A DNA stretch of 64,000 nt from AP-15 sp963732095 (GTDB lineage: Bacteria > Pseudomonadota > Alphaproteobacteria > ATCC43930 > CGMCC-115725), in contig CAVSZA010000040.1 of assembly GCA_963732095.1 (NCBI GenBank), forward strand, positions 91,284 to 155,283. Direction: 5' to 3'. Below are positions 61,998 through 64,000 of this stretch, in pieces (the first letter of the stretch is position 1; every line of letters begins with the position of its first letter). The notes under the pieces are model-generated. The model made no database searches. It saw nothing but the letters and a program-made list of their open reading frames with translations, and was not told the DNA's origin. Position numbers and translations under genes: made by a program.

Positions 61998-63297
61998 ATG
62001 CGGCACCATCCATTGTCATCAAAGCAAGGCACCCAGCGATCGGATGAATCGCGAAAGTCGCTACCACAGTGGCCCTGCCTGCTACCGAGCATTGCCGTGG
62101 CCATCGCACCGTTGCGCAATCTGACCGGCAACCCCGAACAGCAATGTCTGGTCGAAGGCTTCACTGACCGCCTTCTCACCGACCTGTTTCGCCATTGTCG
62201 CGGTTTCTCATTCTCTTGGCTACCGCGGCGAACGGCGTTGGAGGCCGAACCTTTCACCGCCAAACCCCTCCGAACTCAAGTACGTGATCTCGGGCAGTAT
62301 CCAGCAGGGCAGTTCCCGAGGGACGCTGCGGGCCAACATTCGGATCTCGGACGCAGGGACGGCTGATTACCTGTGGGCGTGCCGCCAAGAATTCCCGCCT
62401 GAAGACCTCCTATCAATCCAGACCGAGGTAACGGCGCAAATCTCCCGAGTGCTTCATATGCTGGTTCTGCATGAGGCGAGCCGCCGCGCCTCCGTGACCT
62501 CGGATGCAGAGCTTGGGGTCACCCAATGTCTCGCCCGCGCCAACGCAGCACTCAAAGGAGAATTTCGCGCCGACCTCAGCGCCGAAGCCCAGAAATGGTT
62601 CCTTGCCGCGCTCGCTCGCGACCCGCGCAATGTCGAGGCACTCGTCGGTCTGACGCTTACGTTCCAGCATTTCGCCAGCAGCCCTTGGTGGGGTGATGTA
62701 CGCGCCGCCGCGGCGGCATCCGACTTTGGCCGCGAGACGGTTACGATCGCCCTCGAATTCGAACCGGGGAATGCCTCGGCGAAATGTATCCAGGGAATGC
62801 TGTACTCTGCGGCAGGGCGGCTAGAAGAGGCGGCTTTGGCCTTCCGTGAGGCATTGGCGATGGATCAAGGGCTCGCCAGTGCCCACGCGTTTGGAGGCTA
62901 CAACGCCGCCCTGCTTGGCGAAGCCTGGGACACAGCGCAGGCGATCGAGCGCGCTATGCGCCTAGATCGGACAGATCGGGGGCGCAGCATCTTCTTCTTT
63001 TTCGGCGGATTTGCCGAACTTCTGCTTGGCCGCGCGCATGAAGCCATCGTACTCCTTCAGAAATCGCTGGAACGCAATCCCACCCATGGGAGCGCGCAGC
63101 TTTTCTTAGTGGCCGCGCTGTCCCTGACTGGACAGCACTGTGAAGCGGCATCAATGGCAGACTCATTCCGCCAGCAATATCTCGAATTCCCTGCCAACGC
63201 CTTCGAGGAGTTCTGGTTATCGCGCTCGGCTTCCCCCGTTTATCGCGCCCAGGTGTACCCGTTGTTCGACAGCATCCTGAGGGTCGCCGCAGTATGA
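61998..63297 (+). CDS. TolB/TPR-type protein (adenylate-cyclase-associated family), one-base frameshift
   Basis: ATG 61998 starts a ~95-residue frame (SIAVAIAPLRNLTGNPEQQC, then VEGFTDRLLTDLF). Near 62265-62268 an extra C shifts it, and the second frame continues KYVISGSIQQGSSRGTLRAN, IRISDAGTADYLWACRQEF and a TPR domain (residues ~190-380) to 63297. Combined length is 433 residues. It resembles the C-terminal part of rhizobial adenylate cyclase/CadC-like proteins (periplasmic TolB-like plus TPR) without the cyclase domain. Confidence 0.85.
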
Positions 63298-63416
63298 TCC
63301 ACTACTATGCCGGGCTGGATTTGGCGATTTCGAACATTCCGATATACGGCTATATCTACGACGTGAAATCGGAAAAACTCATGGAAGTTCCAGAGCCACG
63401 ACGGCAGGTAAGTTGA
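63294..63416 (+). pseudogene. Chimeric relic: IS110 transposase start joined to carbonic anhydrase end
   Basis: A 40-codon frame reads MIHYYAGLDLAIS, the start of IS110/IS1111-type transposases. It then runs directly into NIPIYGYIYDVKSEKLMEVP, a near copy of residues near the end of the carbonic anhydrase at 61204. The copy drifts out of frame at its end. It overlaps the previous gene by four bases. It records an illegitimate junction between an insertion sequence and a gene end. Confidence 0.7.
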
Positions 63417-63449
63417 ATTAGGCGGAACCGATATTGGAGCCGTCCCGGC

Positions 63450-63680
63450 TTACGAACCGTTCCACAGGTTATTTCGGGTCAAGGATGCTGGATCCGGGGA
63501 TAGGTCAGGCTCCCAGGCGCAGACGAGCCGACCATCGGCATTACGATGCCAATGACAGACAAGCCGGTGCGTCGAGATCGGTATCCGGTCAAGGGCGAAC
63601 AGAAGAATGAGGTTGGACGCGTTCGGCGCGACAACACGCGACGCGTTGGCCGGGCGGACATTTAGGTTTGCGGCAGCCAT
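63450..63680 (-). CDS. Small hypothetical protein
   Basis: This 76-residue protein (MAAANLNVRPANASRVVAPN, then LDRIPISTHRLVCHWHRNAD and GRLVCAWEPD) has a strong AGGAGG site 8 nt before ATG 63680. It has two Cys and a Trp/His-rich core. No family name known. Confidence 0.7.
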   Translation of the reverse strand: MAAANLNVRPANASRVVAPNASNLILLFALDRIPISTHRLVCHWHRNADGRLVCAWEPDLSPDPASLTRNNLWNGS

Positions 63681-63770
63681 TCTCTCCGCCTCCTTCTACT
63701 CAAGATCGGTAGTACCGATCCAGGAGGCACGAGAGCAGGAGGGCGCTTGAATTAAGCCCGTCTCCCGAAC

Positions 63771-63881
63771 TCAGCGGATCTCCTGCGCGCCATTGCGATA
63801 CTCTAGCCAGTCCCCCGTCAGAGGGCCGTCACGTGATCCCGCTGCCGCGTCGAGCAGCCGCAAAAATCGCTCGCGGCTCAT
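63771..63881 (-). CDS. Very small hypothetical protein
   Basis: From ATG 63881 a 36-codon frame (MSRERFLRLLDAAAGSRDGP, then LTGDWLEYRNG) runs to a stop at 63771. The upstream codons in frame, SGEPLPG, also look protein-like, so the start may be further right. Composition supports a small gene, but this is weak. Confidence 0.35.
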   Translation of the reverse strand: MSRERFLRLLDAAAGSRDGPLTGDWLEYRNGAQEIR

Positions 63882-64000
63882 GCCAGGGAGCGGTTCTCCA
63901 GACCGATACCGTGGGCCGACCTGTTCATCCCTCCCCCTCGTCGGGTGTGATGGGGCAGCCGATCCTTTAAGATCCGATCACCTTTGTTAGGGCGGCTAGG

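Larger units (their letters stand above)
19057..64000. mobile_element. Genomic island integrated at a tRNA gene (right end outside window)
   Basis: The core site at 19057, the adjacent integrase and the change in gene content mark the left end of an island. The tRNA remnant is on the minus strand with chromosomal 3' flank to its left and non-tRNA sequence to its right, so the element extends to the right. No second core copy or complete tRNA was found before 64000. The content is a mosaic of single stress and enzyme genes, small rhizobial hypotheticals and many broken genes. No phage structural, conjugation or replication genes were seen. Composite or multi-event assembly is likely. Confidence 0.6.

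Noticed and set aside
1..64000. CRISPR array
   Set aside because: No regularly spaced direct repeats of 25-40 bp and no cas genes were seen.
19057..64000. Conjugation, phage structural or replication genes in the island
   Set aside because: None recognised among the genes read. Mobility beyond the integrase is not supported within this window.

Overview
The window looks like chromosomal DNA of an alphaproteobacterium, most likely Hyphomicrobiales (Rhizobiales) near Bradyrhizobium. The grounds are the GC-rich core genes, an HpnM/MlaC-type lipid-binding protein, MucR-family regulators, DUF6481 and several small proteins of types I associate with that group. The genus is inference.

Positions 1-19056 read as core chromosome. 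On the minus strand lie two tandem amidohydrolases (the left one frameshifted and cut by the window edge), then rplQ, rpoA, rpsK and rpsM transcribed from their own consensus-like promoter, then a trpB2-type tryptophan synthase. On the plus strand follows a five-gene peptide/opine-type ABC transporter operon (6555-12267; the last ATPase has a frameshift). A purine-permease-like transporter and a cysteine hydrolase lie opposite. Positions 14854-16370 are a scar zone with remnants of an adenylate cyclase, a SulP transporter and an IS6-family transposase. A TetR regulator with a palindromic operator and an HpnM/MlaC-type gene follow.

At 19057-19080 sits a 24-bp copy of a tRNA 3' end (best match tRNA-Glu) without the rest of the tRNA, directly beside a 590-residue tyrosine recombinase. 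Its orientation says that a genomic island starts here and runs rightward past the end of the window. Positions 19057-64000 are therefore accessory DNA. It is a mosaic of single genes for stress, signalling and small-molecule modification: a PPK2 kinase, two GFA enzymes, two sensor kinases and two response regulators, a universal stress protein, SRAP/YedK, four GNAT acetyltransferases, cupin, VOC and HAD proteins, MucR, DUF4062, MOSC, truncated haemoglobin, carbonic anhydrase and many small proteins. These are interspersed with truncated or frameshifted copies (MucR twice, methyltransferases, acyl-CoA dehydrogenase, SDR, resolvase, nucleotidyltransferase, an IS110/carbonic-anhydrase chimera). 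No coherent multi-gene pathway is visible in the island.

The most unusual signal is a ~220-bp element present twice on the same strand (34099-34317 and 36349-36570). It contains conserved hairpins, including a GAAA tetraloop inside a longer stem, preceded by a conserved TTGACA box. The copies keep the same nucleotides while shifting reading frame, which points to a repeated structured RNA rather than a protein. Single-base indels, several in homopolymers, interrupt about ten recognisable genes across both core and island. Some of them may be assembly errors rather than true decay.
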